IMG/VR virus record: IMGVR_UViG_3300050821_006317 | Coordinates: 1 to 39,187 of that record | Length of the DNA: 39,187 nucleotides | Strand: one strand, 5' to 3' | Origin: a virus | Shown here: piece by piece, positions 1-7,616 of the stretch | Position numbering within the stretch: the first letter of the stretch is position 1 | Layout of the letters: every line of letters starts with the position of its first letter | The notes under the pieces: model-generated | The model's database searches: none | Told to the model about the DNA's origin: nothing | Seen by the model: only the letters and a program-made list of their open reading frames with translations | Program-made: the position numbers and the translations under genes

Positions 1-461
1 ACGTGGTTATGTGCGTTTTGCTGAGCACTATGCGTATGCGCGACATCAGTGATTGGATGCGCGTGCGGCGGCAGCTGCGCCACCGAAAGCGCAGTGCTGA
101 ACGCGCCGCCGACCTGGCCCAGCGTGATGCCCGCACCTGCCCCAAGTGGGAAATTGGCCTGTAGATTAGGCAGATTGAAATTCGCGCCCGAGCCGCCGTA
201 AGTGTAGCCGATGATCCCGAACAACTTGGCGTAGGTTCCGGTGGTGGCGAGCGACTGGCCCTGGCATAGGAGCCAATTCGCCGGCGCCGCGGAGCCGCCG
301 TACATAGTGATGCAGCCGACCATCACTGTCGCCTGCTCGTTGGCGAACACCTGGGCGTCGATCAGCGCCAGATCGTTGTTGAGCTCGGTGCCCCAGACCG
401 AGGCGTCGCCGCCAACGTTGGGCTGAGTCCAGCCGTAATTCGGGGTGAGCGTCGAAGCCAA
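1..461 (-). CDS. Phage tail collar domain protein (partial, runs off the left edge)
   Basis: About 153 residues are visible and the 3' end lies outside the window. The TTG at 461-459 is the likely start, because GGGGAG lies a few bases upstream and the preceding gene stops at 464. Residues around 50-110 carry the tail-collar pattern: a GCITMYGGSAAPANWLLC stretch, then YAKLFGIIGYTYGGSG, then FNLPNLQANFPLG. A His-rich segment (PPHAHP, HTHSAQQNAHNH) follows, as is usual after collar domains. Collar proteins are found at the distal tail or fibre. The gene follows the tail fibre and a small tail-assembly-like gene in the same operon. The collar family call is firm; the rest of the protein cannot be seen. 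Confidence 0.85.
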   Translation of the reverse strand, partial: MASTLTPNYGWTQPNVGGDASVWGTELNNDLALIDAQVFANEQATVMVGCITMYGGSAAPANWLLCQGQSLATTGTYAKLFGIIGYTYGGSGANFNLPNLQANFPLGAGAGITLGQVGGAFSTALSVAQLPPHAHPITDVAHTHSAQQNAHNH

Positions 462-463
462 TG

Positions 464-742
464 CTATCTCCCCAGGCTTGTTTCGAGGTCCGTCAGCCGC
501 GCGTCGATGTCCTGCACCTGGGCGTTGACTTCGCGGATGTCGGGCGGCGGCGGCTCTTCCATTGGCGGCGTCGGAATTGCGGGCGGCGGGTTGGGCGTGT
601 TGCCCTCGTCGAGCCACGCCAGATAGTCCTGATAGTCGACGTTGTCGGGATCGAAGGGCACAAACGCGCCATCCTCGTCGCGGACGATCATGCCATCGTG
701 GACTTGGTTGCGCATGGGGTCCCAGACTTGCGTGTAGGTCAT
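464..742 (-). CDS. Small tail-associated protein with a C-terminal coiled coil
   Basis: About 92 residues. The ATG at 742 is preferred over a TTG at 748 because GGAG stands 8 bases before it. The middle contains a DNVDYQDYLAWLDEGNTPNP stretch. This resembles a segment often seen in small phage proteins next to tail fibres, sometimes annotated as tail-fibre assembly. It is followed by a Pro-rich linker (PPPA, PTPPMEEPPPP) and a heptad-like end (VNAQVQDIDARLTDLET). It lies between the tail fibre and the collar protein, so a tail assembly or fibre-tip role is inferred. No enzyme motif is visible. Confidence 0.7.
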   Translation of the reverse strand: MTYTQVWDPMRNQVHDGMIVRDEDGAFVPFDPDNVDYQDYLAWLDEGNTPNPPPAIPTPPMEEPPPPDIREVNAQVQDIDARLTDLETSLGR

Positions 743-744
743 GA

Positions 745-3003
745 TCAAAGCTCCGCGCTAAGAGTTAAATACTTTGCTGTCGTATCATTGCCCCATGACA
801 TTATACTTCCTACCGCAGCGGCAGTTAATTGAACTGATGTCATTTGCAATCCTAGGTAATAATTAACACTTGATAAATTAGATATGGCAAAAGTACCAAC
901 AAGGGCTACCGTAGGCGTGGCTCGCATAGGTTGATAACTAATCTGTCCAGTAACATTTTGATTAGCAATAGCAGCGTAACCCTGTATAAGAATATCGTAA
1001 GCTGTTGCTCCTCCAATCTTTTGGTAATACCGCTGGCAATCCGCCAAGGACTTGGCCAGCGACTGCCGATTGTAGGGCGTTGCTACCGAGCCAATCTCCA
1101 ACTTAACGCCGGTCACGTAGAAAGTCGCGCCGTTGACGGCGACGACGCTGATCGAACCCGTCACGCCGATATAATTCGTTGACGCCCACGCATTGGCGGG
1201 TCCGCGACTGCTTACGCCTGAACCGAGATCGAAGGACAAAAGCATCGCCCCCCCGTTCCCACTCAGCATCCACGTTCCAGTCGTGTCGCCGGGGATCGTA
1301 ACGGCAACTCTCGTCCAAGTGTTCGCGACCGAGATTGAATAACTAAATGGATAAGCCCGCGAACCGGCGTAATTGCGAAGCGAAGCGCCAAAAGTTCCAG
1401 TTAAGCTAGAATACACCAAAAATGACAATGTAATAGACTGCGCGTTCGATGTGCCAAAAGCGAAATCACTAATAACATCAGCTTCAATTGCTTGACTAAA
1501 GAAAAAATAATCCGCCGCCAAAGCTGCATACGCTGATGATGACTGAAACCCTAAATAATAAGGAAATCCAGACGGCCCAACTACAGCGTTAAGATTGCGA
1601 CCCCACGTTCCTTTAGCCGCTTGGTTCGGTACATATTGCCATCTATCCACCGTATAGACGCCAGTGGCCGTCCCTGCTGCGCCGTTGTTGCGCTGGTCGA
1701 TCCGCATGTCGCCATTGATGAGCCGGTTGTCGCCCATCGGCACAAGCACGGTCGAAATGGTGCCGTCGACCGCCGCCTTGATCGATGTCCCGTCGACCTT
1801 AACCCCGCCCAGCGTCGTCGTCGAAGCGGGTGGAAGCGTACTGGCGGCGTTGCTCGCCGGAACCCATTGCGAGGTGTTCGGATCCTGATACCAAACGTAC
1901 AATTGGCCGCCGACGCTGTCCCACCACAGCGCGCCCACCGCAGGGCTAGCCGGAGCCGTGTCGCCGATGGTGACCGGTGGCCCGCTGGCGACCGACCCCC
2001 AGGACAAAATGCCCGCGCCATTGGTCGTCAGCGCCTGGCCGGCCGCGCCGCCAGGAAGATAGAAATTGCCAACGCTGTTGAGCGCGAACAGCCCATTGAC
2101 CGCTGCGCCGGCGTTCATGGTCACGCCGCCATTGAGAACGGTCGAACCAGTCGCCCGCCCAATAGTCAGCCAATTGCCGAGAAGCACGCCGGTCGTGGAA
2201 TAAGCCGAGAGCGTGAAATTCGCTCCAACATTGTTCAATCCTTCAGTCGTCTGATCGCCAAGCGCCAAAACCCAGCGCGTAACACCTGCCGCCTGAGTAA
2301 GAATGGAGCGCGGATTGTTCAGCGGCGCGTTGAGCACCAGCGAATTCGGTCCCTGCACAGTCAGAACCTGATTGACCGTTAGCGAGCCCGTGATGGTGCC
2401 GCCCGTGGTCGCAAGCACCGTCGCCCAGGCGTTGTTGACCCGGCCATAGGCGGCGCTGTCCGCCGCGGCGTCGGTCTGGATCGCGTCCAGCTGCCAGATC
2501 GAATTGTAGCGGCCGTAACGCTGGCTGGTGTTCGGCGCTTCCGGAATGTAGGACTGCGGCAACCGCTCCCAGGTCGCGTTGTAGCGAGCGTAGGGATAAC
2601 TATCCTGCGGCGCTTCTTCGACGCCCGCCCCATGCGCCTCGAGGTACTCGAGAGTCACCGCCTCCATCGACTCGACCGGATCGCGCGCCAGCATCACCGG
2701 ACCCGCGAAAGTGGCCGAGAGATCGACGCCCGAGATCTGCACCGCGGCGTCGAGCACGGCGCCCGCACCGTCGAGATGGTTGATCTGGAAATTCGGCGTC
2801 GACGCGCCGTCGTTGAGGCAGACTTGCCAATAGAACGAGCTCACCGTCGCCGGCACGCCGGTGATGGTGATCCCTTCGACGATCGCCGGGCCGGATTCAG
2901 CGGCGCAGGCCTCAGTCTGATCCCATGCGTTCGACGGCGGCAGCGGATTGACGGTCCACTGCGGCGGTTTAGATGGCGGCCCTGGAATCCACTGATCGTT
3001 CAT
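745..3003 (-). CDS. Tail fibre / receptor-binding protein
   Basis: 752 residues from the ATG at 3003. This start is chosen because the adaptor gene stops at 3006 and the Arg-rich upstream extension looks like a shadow frame. The N-terminal third carries two YARYNATWERLP / YGRYNSIWQLD-like repeats. The middle has the GDTAPASPAVGALWWDS motif common in phage fibres. The last 270 residues show the fibre-tip signature: LINGDMRIDQRNNG, then DRWQYVPN, FSQAIEAD, WTRVAVTIPGDTTGTW, KLEIGSVATPYNRQS and CQRYYQKI. It should bind the host surface. The 3' part (about 745-1600) is clearly more AT-rich than the rest, which suggests exchange of the tip module. Confidence 0.88.
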   Translation of the reverse strand: MNDQWIPGPPSKPPQWTVNPLPPSNAWDQTEACAAESGPAIVEGITITGVPATVSSFYWQVCLNDGASTPNFQINHLDGAGAVLDAAVQISGVDLSATFAGPVMLARDPVESMEAVTLEYLEAHGAGVEEAPQDSYPYARYNATWERLPQSYIPEAPNTSQRYGRYNSIWQLDAIQTDAAADSAAYGRVNNAWATVLATTGGTITGSLTVNQVLTVQGPNSLVLNAPLNNPRSILTQAAGVTRWVLALGDQTTEGLNNVGANFTLSAYSTTGVLLGNWLTIGRATGSTVLNGGVTMNAGAAVNGLFALNSVGNFYLPGGAAGQALTTNGAGILSWGSVASGPPVTIGDTAPASPAVGALWWDSVGGQLYVWYQDPNTSQWVPASNAASTLPPASTTTLGGVKVDGTSIKAAVDGTISTVLVPMGDNRLINGDMRIDQRNNGAAGTATGVYTVDRWQYVPNQAAKGTWGRNLNAVVGPSGFPYYLGFQSSSAYAALAADYFFFSQAIEADVISDFAFGTSNAQSITLSFLVYSSLTGTFGASLRNYAGSRAYPFSYSISVANTWTRVAVTIPGDTTGTWMLSGNGGAMLLSFDLGSGVSSRGPANAWASTNYIGVTGSISVVAVNGATFYVTGVKLEIGSVATPYNRQSLAKSLADCQRYYQKIGGATAYDILIQGYAAIANQNVTGQISYQPMRATPTVALVGTFAISNLSSVNYYLGLQMTSVQLTAAAVGSIMSWGNDTTAKYLTLSAEL

Positions 3004-3005
3004 GG

Positions 3006-3665
3006 TTAGCCAAAGCTCCGCGTCCGCATGCGCTTCAGTCGCGATCCGCTCGCCTTGGCTCGCGCCCAAGCGGAGTTGAGCTCGCCGATCATCTTGTCGA
3101 CCTGCTGCCCGTACAGCATCCACACCTGCTCTTCGCCGACCGCATGCAGGCCCGAATTCATCATCGCGGCCAGCAAGTACAATCGAGGATATTTCGTCCA
3201 CACCCAGCTCGAGCCGGTGGTCGCCATCACTGGAACTTCTTGGTAATAATTCATCTGAAAAAGCGTGCCCTCAATCTCGTCAGGCACGCCACCGAAATAG
3301 ATCGTTCGGCCCTCGATGGTGTACGATCCCATGGTCGAATTGTAGTTCTGCAGATAGGTGCCGCTGTATGGCGCCGCCGGGATGCGAAAGAACACATCCC
3401 GCGGCATATAACGGATCGGCGTCCAACCGGTCGGCGAGGGCGAGTTGCCGATCAGCATCAGGTCCGATTCGAGCCAATCGTCGGGCAGCGTCGCGCAGCC
3501 GCAGGTGACCGTGTTTTGCGTCGTCGCGATCATCCGATCGACACGCAGATTAGCGTTTAGGTGCTGATCCGCCATCGCAATGAACGAACCGACCAAAGCC
3601 GGCGACCAGTCCTGGCGATTGGCGAAGTCGGCGATCTGCGCAGTGAAGAGATCGTAATCGCTCAT
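3006..3665 (-). CDS. Putative head-to-tail adaptor (SU10-adaptor-like)
   Basis: 219 residues from the ATG at 3665. That ATG overlaps the stop of the upstream gene (ATGA) and has GGGAGGGG before it. It begins with a helix-rich part (MSDYDLFTAQIADFANRQDW, then FIAMADQHLNANLRVDRMIA). It then has a beta-rich centre and a helical end (YPRLYLLAAMMNSG, QQVDKMIGELNSAW). This layout and length match small head-tail connector proteins of SU10-type short-tailed phages. The position after the head and lysis genes and before the tail fibre agrees. The adaptor assignment is by resemblance; a generic tail protein is the alternative. Confidence 0.65.
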   Translation of the reverse strand: MSDYDLFTAQIADFANRQDWSPALVGSFIAMADQHLNANLRVDRMIATTQNTVTCGCATLPDDWLESDLMLIGNSPSPTGWTPIRYMPRDVFFRIPAAPYSGTYLQNYNSTMGSYTIEGRTIYFGGVPDEIEGTLFQMNYYQEVPVMATTGSSWVWTKYPRLYLLAAMMNSGLHAVGEEQVWMLYGQQVDKMIGELNSAWARAKASGSRLKRMRTRSFG

Positions 3666-4219
3666 TGCGCCCCTCCCTGCCAATATTGAAGGGCGCCCTG
3701 CATCTCCTCAGGCGTAATCCCGGCTTGCTGCCGATTTTGAGTCGCGGCGTACATTTGCGCCGGCGTGAACGGCGTTCCAATAGACGGACTATCGTTGTGC
3801 GGATTCCACCCCGCTGGGCCGGGCGCGATCGGCTGGTGGGGATCGATGTACGGCAAAGTGAGCGAAGGATGCGGATCCGGCCTGGCCGGCAACTGCCGCC
3901 ATCCCTGTTGAGGCGGTGGAGCAAAGTAACGATTAAACGATGCGGAATAGGCCCCGGTGTCGGCTCCAACTGGATCGGCAATATCCCCTATATTGAGCAT
4001 GGGATCGCCCTGCATCTGAGGATATTGAAAGGGGTCTCGCTGCGGCTGCGCCTGCGCCTCGGCGAAACTTTGACCGATAGCTCCCGTTCGCTGGTCCTCG
4101 ATATTCCGCGAGGTCGGCAGCGGCTGGTAATTCATCCCGAACGCCGACCCATGCGAGGCTGGATGCTGCATGGGCCGCGGCGGCAAATTGCCGAAGATCC
4201 AATCTTGCCAGCCTACCAT
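3662..4219 (-). CDS. Proline/glutamine-rich phage protein, probably structural
   Basis: 185 residues from the ATG at 4219, with GGGAGGA just upstream and a one-base overlap (TGATG) with the preceding gene. The N-terminus is MVGWQDWIFGNLPPRPMQ. The body is low in hydrophobic residues and rich in Pro, Gln and Gly. Near the C-terminus are TPAQMYAATQNRQQAGITPE and ALQYWQGGAQ. I do not recognise a family. Its composition resembles the Pro-rich virion proteins at 35.2-39.2 kb. It lies directly before the adaptor and is translationally coupled to it, so a minor virion or assembly role is plausible. Confidence 0.6.
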   Translation of the reverse strand: MVGWQDWIFGNLPPRPMQHPASHGSAFGMNYQPLPTSRNIEDQRTGAIGQSFAEAQAQPQRDPFQYPQMQGDPMLNIGDIADPVGADTGAYSASFNRYFAPPPQQGWRQLPARPDPHPSLTLPYIDPHQPIAPGPAGWNPHNDSPSIGTPFTPAQMYAATQNRQQAGITPEEMQGALQYWQGGAQ

Positions 4220-4401
4220 CACATCCTCCCCATCGCCCAGAGGATAAGGACGACGATCAGGATCAAGACGACCAGCCCGTTGACGCTGCCGCCAAACCCA
4301 TAACCGGGCCGCCACGGCGCCCCTTGATAGAACATCGGGCCGACTCCGCCGAGCAGCACGACGATCAGGATGATGACCAGGACAAGGGCGAGCGGGCTCA
4401 T
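4219..4401 (-). CDS. Small two-helix membrane protein, DUF3309-like
   Basis: 60 residues. Two hydrophobic stretches, LALVLVIILIVVLLGGVG and VNGLVVLILIVVLILWAMG, flank a short aromatic/Gly loop (MFYQGAPWRPGYGFGGS). This is the layout of DUF3309 proteins: about 50-60 residues, with a Trp/Tyr/Gly-rich linker between two Leu/Ile helices. It overlaps the preceding gene by 4 bases (ATGA) and sits in the lysis cassette just after a holin-like gene and the endolysin. Its role could be that of a second holin, an antiholin or a membrane accessory. The function of DUF3309 is not established. Confidence 0.65.
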   Translation of the reverse strand: MSPLALVLVIILIVVLLGGVGPMFYQGAPWRPGYGFGGSVNGLVVLILIVVLILWAMGRM

Positions 4402-4598
4402 GGCGGTAGGTTCCCGTTTTTCTTTTCCTTGCTGAACCAGTAGCCCATGATGATCGCAGTGCCGCTGGGGATGGTGATCAACAACCTGTCAACGATCTTC
4501 TGATTGTGGATGATCTCCATGCCGCACAAGACGAGGACAATCATCGAGCCCAATGCCCAAATCACGGTGAGGACGAAATCTGGGCGCAGGTTTCTCAT
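4398..4598 (-). CDS. Putative holin
   Basis: 66 residues from the ATG at 4598, one base after the endolysin stop. An in-frame TTG at 4607 is an alternative start. There are two hydrophobic segments: FVLTVIWALGSMIVLVLCGM at about residues 8-27, and LLITIPSGTAIIMGYW at about 39-55. They are followed by a short charged tail (SKEKKNGN). Small size, two membrane spans, a charged C-terminus and direct adjacency to an endolysin fit a class II-like holin. Holins share little sequence, so the call rests on topology and position. Confidence 0.65.
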   Translation of the reverse strand: MRNLRPDFVLTVIWALGSMIVLVLCGMEIIHNQKIVDRLLITIPSGTAIIMGYWFSKEKKNGNLPP

Positions 4599-4599
4599 C

Positions 4600-5049
4600 T
4601 CAAGCAAACCCGCTGCGCGTGCCTTTAGTGTCGATGGTCAAGGCCATGTAGCGCGGCTTAGTGGCGCTCAACCCAAGATGGACCCAAGTGTCATATTCGT
4701 GAATCAATTGATCGATGGCGAGCGCATCCATGACCGGCTTTAATTCCCTGCAAATTTGCAGCGGCGTGCCGAAACCGGGACAGGAAAAATCGACCGCAAG
4801 CCCGCTCATATGGGCGGATGATTTGCTGCCGCCGATCGCCGTGTTGACCTGCGGGCTGCGATAGCCGGAACTGATTAGAATCGGATGATCGCCAAGAATG
4901 GCCCGCACCCGCTCCATCACCTCGGCCATGCGTTGGAGATTGGCGCGCTCTGGACTGCCGAGCGGCGGCACGTTGGGAATGCCCTTGCGCGCCGCGGTCT
5001 GGCTGTCGGTCATTTCCTCGAGCGAAAAGTTGGGCGTCAATTGGGTCAT
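4600..5049 (-). CDS. Endolysin, peptidase M15A family
   Basis: 149 residues. The protein carries the M15A zinc peptidase pattern: ISSGYRSPQVNTAIGGS at about 59-75, then SSAHMSGLAVDFSCPG. His80 and Asp87 are the expected metal ligands there, and His124 in TWVHLGL is the third. Members cleave peptide cross-links of peptidoglycan and release phage at lysis. There is no signal peptide, so export through the neighbouring holin-like protein is expected. The start overlaps the stop of the upstream short gene (ATGA). Length and domain content match single-domain phage endolysins. Confidence 0.9.
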   Translation of the reverse strand: MTQLTPNFSLEEMTDSQTAARKGIPNVPPLGSPERANLQRMAEVMERVRAILGDHPILISSGYRSPQVNTAIGGSKSSAHMSGLAVDFSCPGFGTPLQICRELKPVMDALAIDQLIHEYDTWVHLGLSATKPRYMALTIDTKGTRSGFA

Positions 5050-5165
5050 CGATACCTCGGCCGCGCTCGGCGCGCGTAAAGACGCCGATCAAAGACGTAG
5101 AGGATGACCGAAGCGACACGAACACCGCGATAAGAACTGCGCGGCAGATTAAGCGTGAGCGGCAT
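5046..5165 (-). CDS. Very short ORF upstream of the endolysin, unknown
   Basis: 39 residues (MPLTLNLPRSSYRG start) from the ATG at 5165, which has GAAGGAAC upstream. Its stop overlaps the endolysin start (ATGA), and its 5' end overlaps the preceding gene by 17 bases. The central VASVILYVFD stretch is mildly hydrophobic and the C-terminus is Arg-rich (RRARPRYR). The tight overlaps and ribosome-binding site support translation. It may serve mainly as a coupler for the endolysin. No family recognised. Confidence 0.45.
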   Translation of the reverse strand: MPLTLNLPRSSYRGVRVASVILYVFDRRLYARRARPRYR

Positions 5166-5340
5166 GCCAGTTCCTTCGCCTCGCTTCAGGAAAATAGCCG
5201 CCAAGCCCATGCGCCCGCAGAACGAGGCTGACCGAACCTTGAGAGAGCCCAACCTCGACTGCGATTTCCTCCTGCTTCTTGCGCTCTCTGCGCAATTCCA
5301 CGATCCGATAAACCATCCGCTGGTCGATCTTCGCCGACAT
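5149..5340 (-). CDS. Small helix-turn-helix protein
   Basis: 63 residues from the ATG at 5340, which overlaps the upstream stop by one base (TGATG) and has GAGGAA upstream. The segment IVELRRERKKQEEIAVEVG followed by LSQGSVSLVLRAHGLGG reads as a helix-turn-helix of the resolvase/AsnC/transposase-type fold. A basic tail (ARRRNW) follows. It could bind DNA as a late regulator or assist packaging. It lies among late genes just before the lysis cassette. The target is unknown. Confidence 0.6.
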   Translation of the reverse strand: MSAKIDQRMVYRIVELRRERKKQEEIAVEVGLSQGSVSLVLRAHGLGGYFPEARRRNWHAAHA

Positions 5341-5642
5341 CAAAGGATTCCTCGCCACACTCGCCAGGGCGTTGCTTCCGGCCCATTAAGCCATGCCTTG
5401 AAGGCGTCCTCGTCATAAGCGATGCCGCGATGGACGAGGTCTTCGTAGATGAACATCGGCAAGCGCGCGGCGAGCTTATTCACACCATGCCGCATCGTCT
5501 CCCGGTCGCGCGCGATGCCGTCGAGGATCTGTTCAATATCCTGAGATGTTTTCACGTGAAACCGATCCGGCTGATCGGTGTCGTAGATTAGCGTACGGGC
5601 GACCCCGTCACGAGCCTCGTATCGGCGCTTTTGCTCACCCAC
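5340..5642 (-). CDS. Conserved phage protein of unknown function
   Basis: 100 residues from a GTG at 5642 with a G-rich ribosome-binding stretch upstream. The start overlaps the preceding gene by 8 bases. The pattern FHVKTSQDIEQILDGIARDRE, then AARLPMFIYEDLVHRG, then DEDAFKAWLNGPEATPWRVW resembles a small protein widespread in short-tailed phages near capsid and connector genes. In that family the end reads LNDP...FRT. The upstream extension of this frame antisense-overlaps the repeat protein and is Arg-rich, so it was not used. Function unknown. Confidence 0.65.
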   Translation of the reverse strand: MGEQKRRYEARDGVARTLIYDTDQPDRFHVKTSQDIEQILDGIARDRETMRHGVNKLAARLPMFIYEDLVHRGIAYDEDAFKAWLNGPEATPWRVWRGIL

Positions 5643-5877
5643 GAACCTGCCCCCCCACGCCGGCGATCCAGATCGGAGTCGCCCCAGCCGGCGGCGTGAT
5701 CCAAACCACGGTCGCTCCAAGCGCAGGAGGAGCCGGCCGCGAACCGCCAAAGCCGACGATCCAAACCTCGGTAGCGCCGGGAAACGCCTTTCCATAGGAA
5801 ACGACCCGGACTGGGGAGGCCGTGCTGCCGGTCGGCTGATGGCCGTAGCCGGCGATCCAGATCGGCGTCGCGACCAT
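5635..5877 (-). CDS. Short repeat protein with four [T-x-x-W-I] units
   Basis: 80 residues from the ATG at 5877, with AGGAG upstream. The sequence is built from four imperfect units: TPIWIAGYG, TEVWIVGFGG, TVVWITPP and TPIWIAGVGG, spaced about 20 residues apart by Gly/Pro/Ser-rich linkers. Such short beta-strand repeats are common in decoration or tail-surface proteins. Its position just after the capsid gene (interrupted by the plus-strand endonuclease-like gene) fits a minor virion role. This is inferred; I know no named family. Confidence 0.6.
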   Translation of the reverse strand: MVATPIWIAGYGHQPTGSTASPVRVVSYGKAFPGATEVWIVGFGGSRPAPPALGATVVWITPPAGATPIWIAGVGGQVRG

Positions 5878-5927
5878 TAGGCGACTCCTATTTCACATGA
5901 AATGATAATCGTGCTAGATTGGTATCT

Positions 5928-6590
5928 ATGACCAGACCAATCGACCTTACCGGCCGCCGTTTCGGGCGCCTGACCGTCCTCGGATTTTCCCACAATGTCA
6001 CGCAATACCGGCATTGGCGCGTGCTTTGCGACTGCGGCAATGAAACCACCGTGCGCGGCTCGTCCTTGACGACCGAAAATACGACCCAATGCAAACGGTG
6101 TTCGGAGCTTGGAAGGCGAGGGAATGCCTACGCACTCAAGCATGGCCACAGCGCGAATCCATCGCCGACCTACCAAAGCTGGAAAGCGATGTGGGCGCGA
6201 CTCGATAACCCCAACAACGCAAGCTGGGAGTATTATGGCGGAAAGGGGATCGGCGCTCCAGAAAGATGGCGCGATTTCGAGGTCTTCCTCGCTGAAATGA
6301 AGGAACGACCGCCAGGAACGATATTGGATAGAAATGATCCGACTAAAGACTATGGGCCAGACAACTGCACGTGGCGCACGCCACTTGAAGCAAGACAAAA
6401 TCAACGACAAGGAAGACGACCGCCTGACGACCTCACTAGCCAACGATTTGGCCGTCTTGTCGCAGTGCGGCTTTCGCATGTAAAAGACAGTCATGCTCAT
6501 TGGCTCTGCCAGTGCGATTGCGGCGGCAACAAAGTCGTCGCCGCCAGCAATCTGAAACGCGGTCACACTAGAAGTTGTGGTTGCCTTTAA
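5928..6590 (+). CDS. HNH-like endonuclease with duplicated zinc-binding modules
   Basis: 220 residues from the ATG at 5928 (a TTG at 5919 is an alternative). Two copies of one module flank the centre: IDLTGRRFGRLTVL...CDCGN...CKRC (residues 6-58) and DDLTSQRFGRLVAV...CQCDCGG...SCGCL (168-220). The middle has TYQSWKAMWARLDNP, YYGGKGI, RWRDFEVFLAEM and LDRNDPTKDYGPDNCTWRT, the pattern of phage HNH/AP2-type homing endonuclease-like proteins. It is the only plus-strand gene in the late block, between the capsid and repeat-protein genes. This suggests insertion of a selfish gene. Catalytic activity is not proven. Confidence 0.75.
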   Translation: MTRPIDLTGRRFGRLTVLGFSHNVTQYRHWRVLCDCGNETTVRGSSLTTENTTQCKRCSELGRRGNAYALKHGHSANPSPTYQSWKAMWARLDNPNNASWEYYGGKGIGAPERWRDFEVFLAEMKERPPGTILDRNDPTKDYGPDNCTWRTPLEARQNQRQGRRPPDDLTSQRFGRLVAVRLSHVKDSHAHWLCQCDCGGNKVVAASNLKRGHTRSCGCL

Positions 6591-6608
6591 CCTCCTAAGC
6601 CACTGATA

Positions 6609-7604
6609 TCACTGTGTAATGCCATTGAATAACACGTGGGCTAAGGGGTTACGAGTTTCTACTCCCCATTCCACGACGACCATGCGGGTCTCCGCATCCC
6701 CAGTCCTGGCCATCAGGTATTGCCGAAAAGCCCGGAAAAATCCGAGCGCCGCATAGTCCGGATCGATCAAGAGCCCGACATCGACCGGCACCCAGCGCGA
6801 GGGAATGCACTTGACGCGCCCGAAGTCGGTCGCCAGCACGTCGACTGTCGAGACAACTTCTGTTTTTCCGACCAAAACCTGAGTCGTACTCCTTCCCACA
6901 AATGTTGACACCGTTCGCTTGGGCCCCGGCGGCACTACCCATAATGACGGCGACGCCCCATTCTGGTATGCGGTCTGCATCGCATTGCCGAGCATCGCCT
7001 CGGTGAGCTGCACCGGCGTGCCGGGAACCGGGAAGGCGGCGTATTGGGTCGCCGGCAGAGTGCCGGCCGGGCCGCCAATGCCGCCAGGGGTGTCAGGCGC
7101 CACCGCGCCACCTGCTGTGCCCAGTTTGTTGGTGGCGGCGGCAATCGCGTGGCTCAACGACTCGGTGACCCGCGCCGTGGTGCCGTCGACGCCGTCGTTG
7201 CGCGCCTGACGCGAGCACAACGCCACCTCCATGTCGGACTTGAGCACCTTGCTGGCCATCGCCATCTGGTGCGCCATTTCCGAACTTTTCCCAGCCGCAT
7301 CAGACTCTTCTTGCGAACCAGAGACCGTGGCGTCGCGCTCGGAGATCTGGGTCGCGTTCTGCTTGCGAATGGTCGGTTGAGCCGGCGAGTTGGCGAGCAG
7401 GAAACCTTCGACTTGGGCGTTGGTCGGATTCACGGTCGGCAGATATTCGGTCTGCCAGTCGAAGAACCTGTTTTTGACGTTGCGCCGGCGAATCGCCGAC
7501 ATCACCGGCGTGTCGAAGGGATCGATGTTGTAGATCGCGTTAGACAAATCTTCTCTGTTGCCCACCGCCATATAGGTGGTGAACGCATTGGTGACCTTAG
7601 CCAT
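6609..7604 (-). CDS. Major capsid protein (DUF5309 / SU10-type)
   Basis: 331 residues from the ATG at 7604, preceded by GGGAG. The start AFTTYMAVGNREDLSNAIYN, then IDPFDTPVMSAIRRRNVKN and FFDWQTEYLP, is the typical N-terminus of DUF5309/SU10 major capsid proteins. TQISERDATVSGSQE, AGKSSEMAHQMA and LKSDMEVAL follow. It should form the icosahedral or prolate head shell with the HK97-like fold. It lies right after the scaffold in the packaging-head operon. The Gly/Pro/Ala-rich segment near residues 150-190 may be a surface loop. Confidence 0.88.
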   Translation of the reverse strand: MAKVTNAFTTYMAVGNREDLSNAIYNIDPFDTPVMSAIRRRNVKNRFFDWQTEYLPTVNPTNAQVEGFLLANSPAQPTIRKQNATQISERDATVSGSQEESDAAGKSSEMAHQMAMASKVLKSDMEVALCSRQARNDGVDGTTARVTESLSHAIAAATNKLGTAGGAVAPDTPGGIGGPAGTLPATQYAAFPVPGTPVQLTEAMLGNAMQTAYQNGASPSLWVVPPGPKRTVSTFVGRSTTQVLVGKTEVVSTVDVLATDFGRVKCIPSRWVPVDVGLLIDPDYAALGFFRAFRQYLMARTGDAETRMVVVEWGVETRNPLAHVLFNGITQ

Positions 7605-7616
7605 GGGAGACTCCCG

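Noticed and set aside
1621-2382. 253-codon plus-strand frame over the tail fibre
   Set aside because: Arg-rich shadow of the fibre gene with no ribosome-binding site.
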